Assembly: GCF_000739935.1 (NCBI RefSeq)
Contig: NZ_BBJU01000002.1
Location: 115,897-179,896 of the forward strand
Source of the DNA: Agrobacterium rubi TR3 = NBRC 13261
Lineage (GTDB): Bacteria > Pseudomonadota > Alphaproteobacteria > Rhizobiales > Rhizobiaceae
Direction of reading: 5' to 3'
DNA: 64,000 nt
The notes beneath the pieces are model-generated. The model was not told the DNA's origin. It saw only the letters and a list, made by a program, of their open reading frames with translations, and ran no database searches. Positions within the stretch are counted from its first letter, which is position 1. Each line of letters begins with the position of its first letter. Position numbers and translations under genes: made by a program. Of this stretch, positions 56,183 to 64,000 are shown one piece after another.

Positions 56183-56836
56183 ATGACTGCACCCGAAGAC
56201 CGCTGCCGACTCGTTCTGATCGTTCCGGCCCATGACGATGCCGCCCATCAGGCCAAGACGCTGGAAGATGCGCTGCGCGGCGGTGATGTCGCCTCCGTCA
56301 TCATTCCGCAATATGACCTCGACGACGCGACCTTCCAGAAGCTGGCGGAAACCTTGGTCGGCATCGTTCAGGAAGCCGGTGCGGCAGCCTTGATCGCCGG
56401 CGACAGCCGCGTCGCAAGCCGGGTCAAGGCCGATGGCCTGCATGTGACGGGTGGTGCCGAGGCGCTTTCGGAAGCTGTCGAGAATTTCTCGCCCAAACTC
56501 ATCGTTGGCGGCGGCAATGCCGATGATCGCCACAAGGCGCTGGAGCAGGGCGAGAGCAACCCGGACTATATGTTCTTCGGCAAGCTGGAAGGCGATATCA
56601 AGCCGGAAGCGCACCCCAAGAACATGGCACTGGGCGAATGGTGGGCCTCCATGATCGAAATCCCCGCCGTCGTCATGGGCGGTTCCGATGTTGCATCTGT
56701 CGTGGCTGTTGCCGAAAGCGGTGTCGAATTCGTGGCGCTTCGCGAGGCGGTATTCGGCCACGCGGGCGGTGCAGCTCAGGCCGTTGCTGAAGCGAATGCG
56801 CTGCTTGACGAAAAAGCGCCACGGTTTGGCGGTTGA
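56183..56836 (+). CDS. ThiE-like protein lacking the pyrophosphate motif
   Basis: A 217-residue TIM-barrel protein of the thiamine phosphate synthase/TenI superfamily: LVLIVPAH at the start, GAAALIAGDSRVASRVKADGLHV (as in ThiE) and IPAVVMGGSDVASVVAVAESGVEFVALREAVF at the end. The expected YIGxGPxxxTxTK loop, which binds the pyrophosphate, is replaced by YMFFGKLEGDIKPEAHPKN. It may not make thiamine phosphate. The stop overlaps a possible TTG of the Sel1 gene. Start at 56183 or 56171. Confidence 0.7.
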   Translation: MTAPEDRCRLVLIVPAHDDAAHQAKTLEDALRGGDVASVIIPQYDLDDATFQKLAETLVGIVQEAGAAALIAGDSRVASRVKADGLHVTGGAEALSEAVENFSPKLIVGGGNADDRHKALEQGESNPDYMFFGKLEGDIKPEAHPKNMALGEWWASMIEIPAVVMGGSDVASVVAVAESGVEFVALREAVFGHAGGAAQAVAEANALLDEKAPRFGG

Positions 56837-56844
56837 TACAGGCG

Positions 56845-58047
56845 ATGATCGCTCGTTTGCTTCGTTTTCGTCTGTCCGTGTCGGCTCTTGCCCTGGCTTG
56901 CGCCTTGATTCCGCAGGCCGTTTTTGCGCAGGACCCAACCCCGGCACAGCCCCAGCCCGAGCTTTTGCCGGGAGTGGGAGCGAACGCGCCGCAGCCTGAT
57001 GTGACGCCCACGGATGAGGACACGGATTTCGGCCCCGCCAAGCCCGATGGCCCCGAGGTTCTGTCGCGTCCCTCCGATGTGAATGCCGAACCGATCCGCA
57101 AGGGTCGCGTCGGCACCAGCGACCAGAAGGATTTGCAGCCGTCCGAAGGCGTGAATGTCTATCAGCGCATGGGGGCCGCATTGCCAGCCCTTCCGCCGGA
57201 AAAGAAATTCCTCGGCAAGGTCGATGAGGCCTTTGGCCACTACCAGCGCGGCGAATATGTTCAGGCGCTCTCCAAGGCTCTCACCCGCGCCCAGACGGGT
57301 GACGCCGCCGCTCAGACACTCGTTGCCGAAATGATGTCGCGTGGCTTCGGCATTGCCCGCGACGAAAAGACCGCCGCCTTCTGGTACGAGCAGGCGGCCA
57401 AGGGCGGTGACCCCGTCGCCATGTTCAAATACGCCCTGTTGCTGATGGAAGGCAAAATCGTCAAGCACGACAAAAAGCTTGCCGACGACTATATGCAACG
57501 CGCCGCGCAAGCGGGCAACGGCGAAGCCGAATTCAACTGGGCGCAGATCCTCGTGTCGCAGACGCCCGGACCCAACGGCCTGCATGCCGCCCTGCCATTT
57601 TACGAAAAATCCGCCGAAAAGGGCATCGCCGACGCGCAATATGCCGTGTCGCAAATCTACTGGAACCTCAAGGATATCCCCGCCGATAAAAAGGCCAAGG
57701 CCCGCGACTGGCTGATGCGGGCGGCAAAGGCCGGCTTCGACACGGCCCAGGTCGATCTCGGCGTCTGGTTGGTCAATGGCGTGGGGGGCGAGCGCAATCT
57801 GGAGGAAGGCTTCCGCTGGCTCTATGGTGCTGCCCAGCGTGGCAATGTCGTGGCCCAGAACAAGGTCGCCCATCTCTATATTCAGGCGCTTGGCACCAAG
57901 CCCGATCCCGTAGAGGCGGCCAAATGGTACGTTCTGTCGCGCCGGGCGGGCCTCAAGGATGCCAGCCTGGAGGATTTCTATCTCGGCATCGAAGAGGACC
58001 AGCAGAAGCAGGCCATCGAGGCGGCAAACCGTTTCCGTCCGGCCTGA
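56845..58047 (+). CDS. Exported Sel1-repeat/TPR protein
   Basis: A 400-residue exported protein: signal peptide (cleavage after AVFAQ), a Pro-rich N-terminal part (about 30-110) and Sel1-like repeats from 130 (AAQTLVAEMMSRGFGIARDEKTAAFWYEQAAKGG; AQYAVSQIYWNLKDI; AQVDLGVWLVNGVGGERNLEEG). Such proteins act as envelope scaffolds. The ATG at 56845 is used. It follows the ThiE-like gene almost directly and may be co-transcribed with it. Confidence 0.8.
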   Translation: MIARLLRFRLSVSALALACALIPQAVFAQDPTPAQPQPELLPGVGANAPQPDVTPTDEDTDFGPAKPDGPEVLSRPSDVNAEPIRKGRVGTSDQKDLQPSEGVNVYQRMGAALPALPPEKKFLGKVDEAFGHYQRGEYVQALSKALTRAQTGDAAAQTLVAEMMSRGFGIARDEKTAAFWYEQAAKGGDPVAMFKYALLLMEGKIVKHDKKLADDYMQRAAQAGNGEAEFNWAQILVSQTPGPNGLHAALPFYEKSAEKGIADAQYAVSQIYWNLKDIPADKKAKARDWLMRAAKAGFDTAQVDLGVWLVNGVGGERNLEEGFRWLYGAAQRGNVVAQNKVAHLYIQALGTKPDPVEAAKWYVLSRRAGLKDASLEDFYLGIEEDQQKQAIEAANRFRPA

Positions 58048-58072
58048 GCCCGTCCGGGCTTTCGGCTTTTTA
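58048..58072 (+). terminator. Possible terminator after the Sel1 gene
   Basis: AGCCCG and CGGGCT form a short stem followed by TTTCGGCTTTTT. It lies directly after the Sel1 stop. The stem is short, so this is tentative. Confidence 0.5.
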
Positions 58073-58189
58073 CCTTGAATTCCAGCGCGTTTTGTGGTCT
58101 TGAACCGCAAACTTTCAATCAGAAACCGCATTTGCGTGCCTGTCGGACATTTCGGCTAGCAGGTTCAGCCACCTTTCAGGAACATCGTC

Positions 58190-58990
58190 ATGGCCCGTTC
58201 AGCCCTTCTCAATGTCATGGTTCAGGCCGCCCTCAAGGCCGGAAAATCGCTGTCGCGTGACTTCGGTGAAGTGCAGAACCTGCAGGTCTCGGTCAAGGGC
58301 CCCGGCGATTTCGTCTCGCAGGCCGACCTGAAGGCCGAAAAGATCGTCCATGACGAGCTGATGAAGGCCCGCCCGACCTACGACTTCCTGGGTGAAGAAG
58401 GCGGCGAGGAAAAGGGGTCCGACGGCGCGCATCGCTGGATCGTCGATCCCTTGGACGGCACCACCAACTTCCTGCACGGCATTCCGCAGTTTGCCGTGTC
58501 CATCGCGCTGGAGCGTAACGGCGAAATCGTTGCCGGTGTGATCTTCAACCCTGCGACAGACGAGCTTTACACCGCCGAGCGCGGCAGCGGCGCGTTCCTC
58601 AACGACCGCCGCATTCGCGTCGCCGCCCGCAAGCAGATCACCGATTGCGTCGTGTCCTGCGGCGTTCCGCATCTGGGTCGTGGCGATCACGGCAAGTTCT
58701 TGGTTGAGCTTCGTCACGTCATGGGCGAAGTGGCAGGCGTGCGCCGTTTCGGCGCCGCCTCGCTTGATCTCGCCTATGTCGCCGCCGGTCGCCTCGATGG
58801 TTTCTGGGAAACCGGCCTGGCACCATGGGACATCGCTGCAGGCCTCGTTCTCATCCGTGAGGCCGGTGGCTTCGTCAGCGACATGAAGGGCGAACAGGAC
58901 ATTTTGGGCACCGGCAGCCTCATTGCCGGTAACGAATATATCCGCAAGGCGCTCAGCGAAGTCGTCAATCGCCCGGTTCCGGGTCGTTAA
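58190..58990 (+). CDS. suhB: Inositol-1-monophosphatase SuhB
   Basis: A Mg2+-dependent phosphatase of 266 residues acting on inositol-1-phosphate; SuhB also takes part in rRNA antitermination in E. coli. Metal-binding motifs are FLGEEGGEE, VDPLDGTTNFLHG and APWDIAAGLVLIREAGG. Full length. It is followed after about ten bases by a family B repeat. Confidence 0.94.
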   Translation: MARSALLNVMVQAALKAGKSLSRDFGEVQNLQVSVKGPGDFVSQADLKAEKIVHDELMKARPTYDFLGEEGGEEKGSDGAHRWIVDPLDGTTNFLHGIPQFAVSIALERNGEIVAGVIFNPATDELYTAERGSGAFLNDRRIRVAARKQITDCVVSCGVPHLGRGDHGKFLVELRHVMGEVAGVRRFGAASLDLAYVAAGRLDGFWETGLAPWDIAAGLVLIREAGGFVSDMKGEQDILGTGSLIAGNEYIRKALSEVVNRPVPGR

Positions 58991-59337
58991 TACACCCTCT
59001 GCCCGTCATTCCGGCCTTGAGCCGGAATCCAGCAGCGCCGCGTCTGCGGCGCTAAAGAGTCTTTTGCGATCAAGGACTTGATCGCACTGGATCCCGCATC
59101 AAGTGCGGGATGACGGAAGATAGGTACCGTCGTCCAACCGGTATTCCCCACCAAACGCCACCCTGCGCGCCCCACGATTACCACACCGTGCAAAAACCCT
59201 TGTGGTATCAGGCTTTTCACTTCAATTCGTCGTAATTTTCCACTAGCTTCCGGGCATAACCGCGATGACGCATTGCCGAACCGCTTTTCCAGCACGTTCG
59301 CGCGGGCGTTGCGGCAGGTCCAGAGGGAATGAGCATT
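58991..59337. other. Gene-free interval between suhB and the proton-channel gene
   Basis: Holds a family B repeat (59003-59116). The remainder, 59117-59337, has no protein gene and probably carries the promoter of the proton-channel pair. Confidence 0.5.
59003..59116. repeat. Palindromic intergenic repeat, family B copy 1
   Basis: CCGTCATTCCGGCCTTGAGCC (outer arm) is matched by GGGATGACGG at the other end. Inner hairpins include AGCGCCGC/GCGGCGCT and GATCCCGCA/TGCGGGATG. It may serve as the suhB terminator. A second copy lies at 61726-61840. Confidence 0.75.
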
Positions 59338-60357
59338 ATGGCGGATACGGAACGGCTCGATGTCGGCGTCGAGAGATCGGTGACGAAGGAATATCATCAC
59401 AAGCTGTCGAGCCCCACGCCGTTTTTGTGGACGATGATCCTCTTCCTCATCATCGTTGCCTTCCTTGCTGCCATCCTGTTTCGGCAAGCGCAGACGGCCT
59501 TTATGACCAATCCGGGCCTGAACGGTTTCATTCTCGGCGTTCTCGTCATCGGCATCATTCTGGTGTTCACGCAAATCCTCTCGCTTCGCCCCGAGGTGCG
59601 CTGGTTCAACAATTTCCAGGCCGCAGGCACGGTGGACAAGGCCGGGCGTGCGCCCAAGCTTCTGGCCCCGATGCGTTCGGTCCTCGACAAGCGCGCCGAT
59701 GTGCGCCTGTCCACCGTCACGCAGCGCTCGCTTCTGGATTCCATCGCCACGCGTCTCGACGAATCGCGCGATACCTCGCGCTATCTCATCGGCCTTCTGG
59801 TGTTTCTCGGCCTGCTCGGCACCTTCTGGGGTCTGATCGGCACAATCTCGGCCATCAGCGACGTCATTCAGGGGCTCGACCCCACGGCGGGCGATACCAA
59901 TGACATTCTCTCCTCGCTGAAGTCAGGGCTCACCGCGCCGCTGGCCGGCATGGGCACGGCGTTTTCGTCGTCGCTTCTGGGTCTGTCCGGCTCGCTCATC
60001 CTCGGCTTTCTCGATCTTCAGGCCGGTCGCGCCCAGAACCGCTTTTACACCGAGCTTGAAAACTGGCTGTCATCCGTGACCGATCCCGGCAAGGACGTGA
60101 CGGGTGAGGGCCGGGCCGCCAGCTATGGTGCCGTCGGCACCGAACGGTCGCTGGCCGCCATGACCAGCCTGGCCGAAGGCATTCAGGGTCTCGTCAAGAA
60201 CATGCGCGGCGAACAGCAGATGTTGCGTGACTGGATCGAGGCGCAGCAGGAGGAATCGAAATCCCTGCGCCGCACGCTGGACAGGCTGTCGGCCCGCATC
60301 GATGCCGAACAGAAAAACACCGGCCGCTCCACCCGTCACGATAACGGGAGCGATTGA
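59338..60357 (+). CDS. MotA/TolQ/ExbB-type proton channel protein
   Basis: A 339-residue inner-membrane protein with two N-terminal hydrophobic segments (about 30-50 and 65-85) and the paired MotA/ExbB-type segments in the middle (YLIGLLVFLGLLGTFWGLIGTISAI; LTAPLAGMGTAFSSSLLGLSGSLILG), then a C-terminal coiled coil. With the OmpA-domain partner it would form a stator-like ion channel anchored to peptidoglycan. The ATG at 59338 is preferred (AGAGGGA nine bases upstream) over 59329. It overlaps the partner only at the stop region; no flagellar or Tol genes are adjacent. Confidence 0.82.
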   Translation: MADTERLDVGVERSVTKEYHHKLSSPTPFLWTMILFLIIVAFLAAILFRQAQTAFMTNPGLNGFILGVLVIGIILVFTQILSLRPEVRWFNNFQAAGTVDKAGRAPKLLAPMRSVLDKRADVRLSTVTQRSLLDSIATRLDESRDTSRYLIGLLVFLGLLGTFWGLIGTISAISDVIQGLDPTAGDTNDILSSLKSGLTAPLAGMGTAFSSSLLGLSGSLILGFLDLQAGRAQNRFYTELENWLSSVTDPGKDVTGEGRAASYGAVGTERSLAAMTSLAEGIQGLVKNMRGEQQMLRDWIEAQQEESKSLRRTLDRLSARIDAEQKNTGRSTRHDNGSD

Positions 60358-60359
60358 TC

Positions 60360-61391
60360 ATGGCGCTTGGGCGCAACCGCCGTCGCGACCGCAGTGTCGA
60401 TTACTGGCCGGGTTTCGTGGATGCCTTGTCCACGCTGCTCATGGCCATCATGTTCCTGCTCACGGTCTTCGTGCTGGCGCAGTTCATCCTCTCGCGGGAA
60501 ATTTCCGGCAAGGATGAGGTGCTGAACCGGCTGAACAACCAGATTTCGGAACTCACCGAATTGCTGGCGCTGGAAAAGGGCAGCAAGCAGGATATCGAGG
60601 ATACGCTGGCCAACCTGCAATCCACGCTCGCCGTGTCGGAAAGCGAGCGTTCACGGCTGCAATCCCTGCTGGATTCAGGCGCTGGCAACAGTTCTGCCGC
60701 CAATGCCCGCGTCGGCCAATTGTCGGGTGAACTGGAAGATGCACGCCAGTCCGGCGCGCGCGCCTCGGCCCAGATCGATCTCCTCAACCAGCAGATCGCC
60801 GCGCTGCGCGCCCAGATCGCTTCGGTCGAATCCGCCTTGCAGGCGTCCGAGGCAAAGGACAGCTCATCGCAGGTCAAGATCGCCGATCTCGGCCGCCGCC
60901 TCAATGTGGCGCTGGCCCAGCGGGTTCAGGAACTCAACCGCTACCGCTCGGATTTCTTCGGCCGCCTGCGGGAAATCCTGTCCGACCGCGAAAACATCCG
61001 CATTGTCGGTGACCGCTTCGTGTTCCAGTCGGAAGTCCTGTTTCCCTCCGGCGGTAACGATCTGAACCCCGACGGCCAAACCGAAATGGCCAAACTCGCC
61101 GCCGCCATCATCGATCTCGCCAAAGAAATCCCACCCGAAATCAACTGGGTCCTGCGCGTGGACGGCCACACCGACAACGTCCAACTCTCCGGCAACGGCC
61201 GCTTCCGCGACAACTGGGAACTCTCCTCAGCCCGCGCCACCTCGGTGGTCAAATACCTCGTCTCCAAAGGCGTCCCAGCCAACCGCCTGGTGGCCGCCGG
61301 TTTCGGCGAGTACCAACCGCTGGCCGAAGGCGACACGCCCGAAGCACGTTCGCAGAACCGACGGATCGAGCTGAAGCTGACGGAGCGGTAA
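60360..61391 (+). CDS. MotB/OmpA-like peptidoglycan-anchored protein
   Basis: A 343-residue protein: short basic N-terminus, one transmembrane segment with an acidic residue (WPGFVDALSTLLMAIMFLL) as in MotB/ZorB, a long coiled coil (about 45-190) and a C-terminal OmpA domain (VLRVDGHTDNVQLSGNGRFRDN, LSSARATSVVKYL, RSQNRRIELKLTE). The ATG at 60360 has GGGAG nine bases upstream and starts three bases after the channel gene ends, so the two form an operon. Confidence 0.85.
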   Translation: MALGRNRRRDRSVDYWPGFVDALSTLLMAIMFLLTVFVLAQFILSREISGKDEVLNRLNNQISELTELLALEKGSKQDIEDTLANLQSTLAVSESERSRLQSLLDSGAGNSSAANARVGQLSGELEDARQSGARASAQIDLLNQQIAALRAQIASVESALQASEAKDSSSQVKIADLGRRLNVALAQRVQELNRYRSDFFGRLREILSDRENIRIVGDRFVFQSEVLFPSGGNDLNPDGQTEMAKLAAAIIDLAKEIPPEINWVLRVDGHTDNVQLSGNGRFRDNWELSSARATSVVKYLVSKGVPANRLVAAGFGEYQPLAEGDTPEARSQNRRIELKLTER

Positions 61392-61427
61392 GGGGCGGCA
61401 AATCTTATCCCGAGGCTGGAGCCAGCC

Positions 61428-61593
61428 GCTCACCCCCCTCTGCCTGCCGGCATCTCCCCCACAGGTGGGGAGATCGGCAAGCCGCATGCCCGGCACTCTA
61501 TCCGCAGCAGCAGAGATGGCCGATTGCCATCCACGAGTCGATCTCCCTCCTTTTGGGGAGATGCCTGGCAAGGCAGAGGGGGGTAAGCCTCAC
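61428..61593. repeat. Long palindromic intergenic repeat, family A copy 3
   Basis: Left arm GCTCACCCCCCTCTGCCTGCC and right arm GGCAAGGCAGAGGGGGGTAAGC, with the CATCTCCCCCACAGGTGGGGAG-like inner block. It lies 37 bases after the OmpA-like gene and is slightly degraded. Confidence 0.8.
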
Positions 61594-61725
61594 CCTCCAA
61601 TCTCTCAGTCCCACAGCACCACCTCTCCTCTGTCACCCCGGATCAAGTCCATTGCTGTTCGGTTTAGTGAAAGAGTTGTTTTCTGAACGTAAGTGCTGAC
61701 GAATGCGCTGAGATGTATCTTCCTT

Positions 61726-61840
61726 CCGTCATACCGGCCTTGAGCCGGTATCCAGTCAGCCCAAGTCTTTGGACTGGAAAGACTTTTCCCGCCGCGCAGA
61801 CGCGCGCCAACTAGACCCCGGATCAGGTCCGGGGTGACGG
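61726..61840. repeat. Palindromic intergenic repeat, family B copy 2
   Basis: CCGTCATACCGGCCTTGAGCC begins it and CCGGGGTGACGG ends it, with ACCCCGGATCAGGTCCGGGGT as an inner hairpin. A fragment of the same family (GTCACCCCGGATCAAGTCC) is at about 61632-61650. Confidence 0.7.
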
Positions 61841-62299
61841 AGGTTGGGGTGGTCGCTGCGGTCCGAAACCGCCCGCAACAAAAATACTTCCCAACCAAAT
61901 CAATCCCTTACCAAAAAACCCGCAAAAAACCCCAAAAATCCCCCCGCAACTTTCTCCACGGCGCGCGAATCACCCGCACAATTGCTCCGTTCCGCCCTCG
62001 GATACACCGCAAGGCGTTGCGGCGAGGCGGGACCGGCGCTGGGGTTGGGAGGGTGACGCGAACCTTTCAACCTCGGGGTCGAGCAGCGATCTCCCCGGTG
62101 GGACGGGAGAAAGGCGGCGGCGGTTTCGGACCGGCTGTCGCAGCCTTTCCAATGTCCGGACCGGCCCGGCATGGTCTTAGCCGCAAAACACCGTTTCGGG
62201 TTTGCGGCGGGTCATGGCGGTCCAGTTCGCCAGCCACCGGGTGTACCGACAGCTCATCGGCACCGGGTCGAACGCGACCGCAGGGGCTTGAAGCGAAAG

Positions 62300-62700
62300 T
62301 CAGGCGGTACACAGGAACACGCTGCATCTGTCCCGTACTGTCGATGAGACAGCGCGGACGGATCGCGGGGGACTCACAAGCCATGGATGGCGGGTGTGAC
62401 ACCTGGCGGAGAACGGATCGATGGCTGCGGGCGCTTCGTCAGAATGAACGCTCCCATCCTCGAAGGCAGATGTGGCCGAACTGGCAGGCGACGGCCTCGG
62501 CAACGAAGCCGCCGTCACCCGGGTGGGTAAGGGCCGGACCTTGATTTGTCCGACCGTTCCAACGGCAAGACCCCCTTGCCCTCCGGGATATGCCAGCCGT
62601 GGCAAGAGGATCGCTGTTCGGCCAAAAGAGCTGAACGGGGCGCTGCGAGGTGCCATTTTATAGACTACCCAACGAGGCAACTGACAGCGCCCCGTCCGAA
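62300..62700. other. Hairpin-dense non-coding segment, possible structured RNA
   Basis: Many short inverted repeats in a row: GACGGC/GCCGTC near 62490-62517, CGGAC/GTCCG near 62535-62552, CCGTTCCAACGG near 62554, GGCAAG/CTTGCC near 62564-62580, and GGGGCGCTG (62637-62645) with CAGCGCCCC (62684-62692). No protein frame is credible. The strand and class cannot be decided; it lacks the conserved words of RNase P RNA and tmRNA. Confidence 0.4.
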
Positions 62701-62872
62701 TACCCATGGCCGCGAATGGTTATGGACACTGAGAGAAGGTCATACCACGGGCAGATGCTGCCGCGTGAACGGCGAAGCTTGCGTGAGTGTTGGCCGGGGT
62801 TTTTGATAGGATTGGATTTGGGAGGGTGTGGCCGCTGGGTGCAGCGTACTGGGCTGCGGGCCGCAACAGAGC

Positions 62873-62986
62873 GACCCTCATCCTGAGGTGCCCCACAGGG
62901 GCCTCGAAGGACGCGGGTTGCGGGCTTGGGGCAGAGTGCGCGGCGGATGCTTCGAGGGTCGCTTCGCTCCCACCTCAGCATGAGGT
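62873..62986. repeat. Palindromic intergenic repeat, family C
   Basis: Begins ACCCTCATCCTGAGGTGCC and ends CACCTCAGCATGAGGT, with CCTCGAAGGA and CTTCGAGGGT in the middle. This form (CCTCATCCTGAGG) is a widespread intergenic repeat of alphaproteobacteria, as far as I recall. Confidence 0.7.
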
Positions 62987-63066
62987 TAGTGGGTGAGGCG
63001 GCCCTGCTACATTGAGCAAGGGCGGAGGGTACGGTGACCCACAAAATACAAAGGTCAGTATATGCC

Positions 63067-63141
63067 GCTTACCCCCCTCTAGCCTGCCGGCCATCTCCCC
63101 ACCTGTGGGGGAGATGGCCGGCAGGCTAGAGGGGGGTAAGC
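63067..63141. repeat. Near-perfect 34-bp hairpin, family A copy 4 (compact)
   Basis: Arms at 63067-63100 and 63108-63141 are exact complements (GCTTACCCCCCTCTAGCC ... GGCTAGAGGGGGGTAAGC) around a seven-base loop. It is the core of family A without the long centre. Confidence 0.9.
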
Positions 63142-63363
63142 CACACCCGCGGCCTTAGCCATCAAGCAACACTATCCATTAAAATCAACGACTCGGCTGT
63201 CATCGTTCCCTCCTGCCACACCACAAGTGTCCCCACTGCCCCCGGCATACCAAAGTCTCCGAACGTGAACTGCCCGCCTCACACCCAAAAATGTTACTCA
63301 TCCCACCCGTTGCAACCCATTGACGTTCGCGTAAAAGTAATTCGAATCCACCGGGAGGGATTG

Positions 63364-64000
63364 ATGGAGCGATTTGATGTTGTTGTCGTGGGCGCGGGGC
63401 TTGCCGGTCTTGTCGCTGCAACCGAGGCTGCGGAGCGGGGCTTAAAGGTTTGCGTGGTCGATCAGGAGGGCGCGCAGAACCTTGGGGGCCAGGCATTCTG
63501 GTCGCTGGGCGGGCTGTTTTTTGTCGATAGTCCTGAACAGCGTTTCATGCGCATCAAAGACAGTCTCGATCTCGCCCGGCAGGACTGGCTGGGGTCAGCC
63601 GCCTTTGATCGACCGGAAGACCATTGGCCGCGCCTGTGGGCCGAGGCTTATCTGAATTTTGCGGCGGGTGAGAAGCGGGCTTGGCTGCATGGGCTTGGCA
63701 TGCGCTGGTTTCCTGTCGTCGGCTGGGCAGAGCGCGGTGGGTCGCATGCCCATGGGCACGGCAACTCGGTGCCGCGCTTCCATGTCACCTGGGGAACCGG
63801 GCCGGGTGTTCTGGAACCCTTCGTCAAAAAAGCAAAGGCCCTGGAAGCCAGCGGCCAGATCGTCTTCAAGTTTCGCCATCAGGTCGATGGCCTCGATAGC
63901 ACCGATGGCGTGGTCACCGGCGTCTCGGGCGTGGTTCTGGATGATGATCCGGTGCAACGCGGCGCGTCCAGCAGTCGCGCTGTTATCGGCGATTTCCAGA
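63364..64000 (+). CDS. FAD-dependent dehydrogenase (FAD_binding_2), truncated by the window end
   Basis: The first 212 residues of a flavoprotein of the fumarate reductase/3-ketosteroid dehydrogenase type. FAD-binding VVVVGAGLAGLVAATEAAERG at the start, then DQEGAQNLGGQAFWSLGGLFFVDSPEQ, and GTGPGVLEPFVKKAK near residue 145. GGGAGGG precedes the ATG at 63364. The substrate domain is beyond the window, so the substrate cannot be named. Confidence 0.85.
   Translation, partial: MERFDVVVVGAGLAGLVAATEAAERGLKVCVVDQEGAQNLGGQAFWSLGGLFFVDSPEQRFMRIKDSLDLARQDWLGSAAFDRPEDHWPRLWAEAYLNFAAGEKRAWLHGLGMRWFPVVGWAERGGSHAHGHGNSVPRFHVTWGTGPGVLEPFVKKAKALEASGQIVFKFRHQVDGLDSTDGVVTGVSGVVLDDDPVQRGASSSRAVIGDFQ

Larger units (their letters stand above)
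61392..63363. other. Nearly 2-kb gene-free region
   Basis: No open frame here shows family likeness or a normal composition; the longest frames are Arg/Pro-rich shadows. The region holds repeat copies of families A, B and C and a hairpin-dense stretch at about 62300-62700, listed separately. The end (63150-63363) contains the promoter side of the dehydrogenase gene. Confidence 0.6.

Noticed and set aside
59338..61391. Zorya anti-phage system
   Set aside because: Only a ZorA/ZorB-like pair is present. The next 2 kb has no protein gene, so the effector components ZorC/D or ZorE are missing.
61834..62544. Open frame of 236 codons on the plus strand
   Set aside because: Its product is Arg/Pro/Gly-rich with no family likeness and overlaps a repeat and a hairpin-dense stretch.
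62300..62700. rnpB (RNase P RNA) or ssrA (tmRNA)
   Set aside because: The conserved GAGGAAAGTCC and ACAGAA words of RNase P RNA and an Ala-Ala-ending tag reading frame were not found on either strand.
63325..63350. tRNA T-loop-like TTCGAATCC word
   Set aside because: No matching acceptor, D or anticodon stems were found around it.

Overview
The window looks like chromosomal (or chromid) DNA of a Rhizobiaceae bacterium, probably in or near Agrobacterium/Rhizobium. The reasons are the high GC content, many proteins of families typical of Rhizobiales (DUF882, DUF992, DUF1036, DUF1244, DUF2312/GapR, Omp10 lipoprotein, homospermidine synthase, bacterial ceramide glucosyltransferase), a small heat shock gene with an RpoH promoter and ROSE-like leader, and several families of palindromic intergenic repeats. 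No prophage, CRISPR array, rRNA operon or recognisable tRNA was seen. Most genes are housekeeping or envelope genes; accessory pieces are small and scattered.

Layout. 0-9 kb: fhuC (hydroxamate-siderophore ATPase), a DUF4174 protein, GT21 ceramide glucosyltransferase, an EAL protein, a PAS-LuxR regulator, a stress-type cluster (CsbD, BON-like, DUF992), the qmcA-nfeD membrane pair and hemH. 9-18 kb: repeat element, secreted 5'-nucleotidase with a LysM tail, omp10, homospermidine synthase, a PAS-GGDEF cyclase, another repeat element, a class IV aminotransferase and oligopeptidase PepF. 18-28 kb: sigma-54 activator, DUF882/M15 protein, a protein built entirely of octapeptide repeats, the DUF1036-pyk operon, an N-formylglutamate amidohydrolase operon and GapR. 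28-35 kb: a large orphan flagellin, alpha/beta hydrolase, hsp20, a bile-acid-symporter-family transporter divergent from a LysR gene, and threonine aldolase. 35-45 kb: gltB and gltD (GOGAT) interrupted by a small AbrB-type gene, a GlxA-type regulator divergent from an isonitrile hydratase-like gene, and a TumE/TumA-type toxin-antitoxin pair. 45-61 kb: DUF459 SGNH protein, lytic transglycosylase, galU, outer-membrane beta-barrel, kdsD, TPR protein, rpmJ, purEK, two DUF465 genes, TauE permease, ThiE-like and Sel1 proteins, suhB, and a MotA/OmpA-like pair. 61.4-63.36 kb: almost 2 kb without a credible protein gene, holding three repeat families and a hairpin-dense segment. The window ends inside a FAD-dependent dehydrogenase.

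Common themes are nitrogen assimilation (gltBD), nucleotide and sugar-nucleotide supply (purEK, galU, kdsD), the cell envelope (Omp10, beta-barrel, transglycosylase, DUF882, LysM nucleotidase, glucosylceramide) and c-di-GMP/PAS signalling. The most unusual item is the octapeptide-repeat protein at 22081-24285: about 90 octads arranged in an exact 136-residue (408-bp) higher-order repeat. Next come the toxin-antitoxin pair, whose perfect 15-bp inverted repeat covers a promoter that probably gives a leaderless toxin mRNA, and the AbrB-type gene inside the GOGAT operon, whose ribosome binding site lies in a hairpin.
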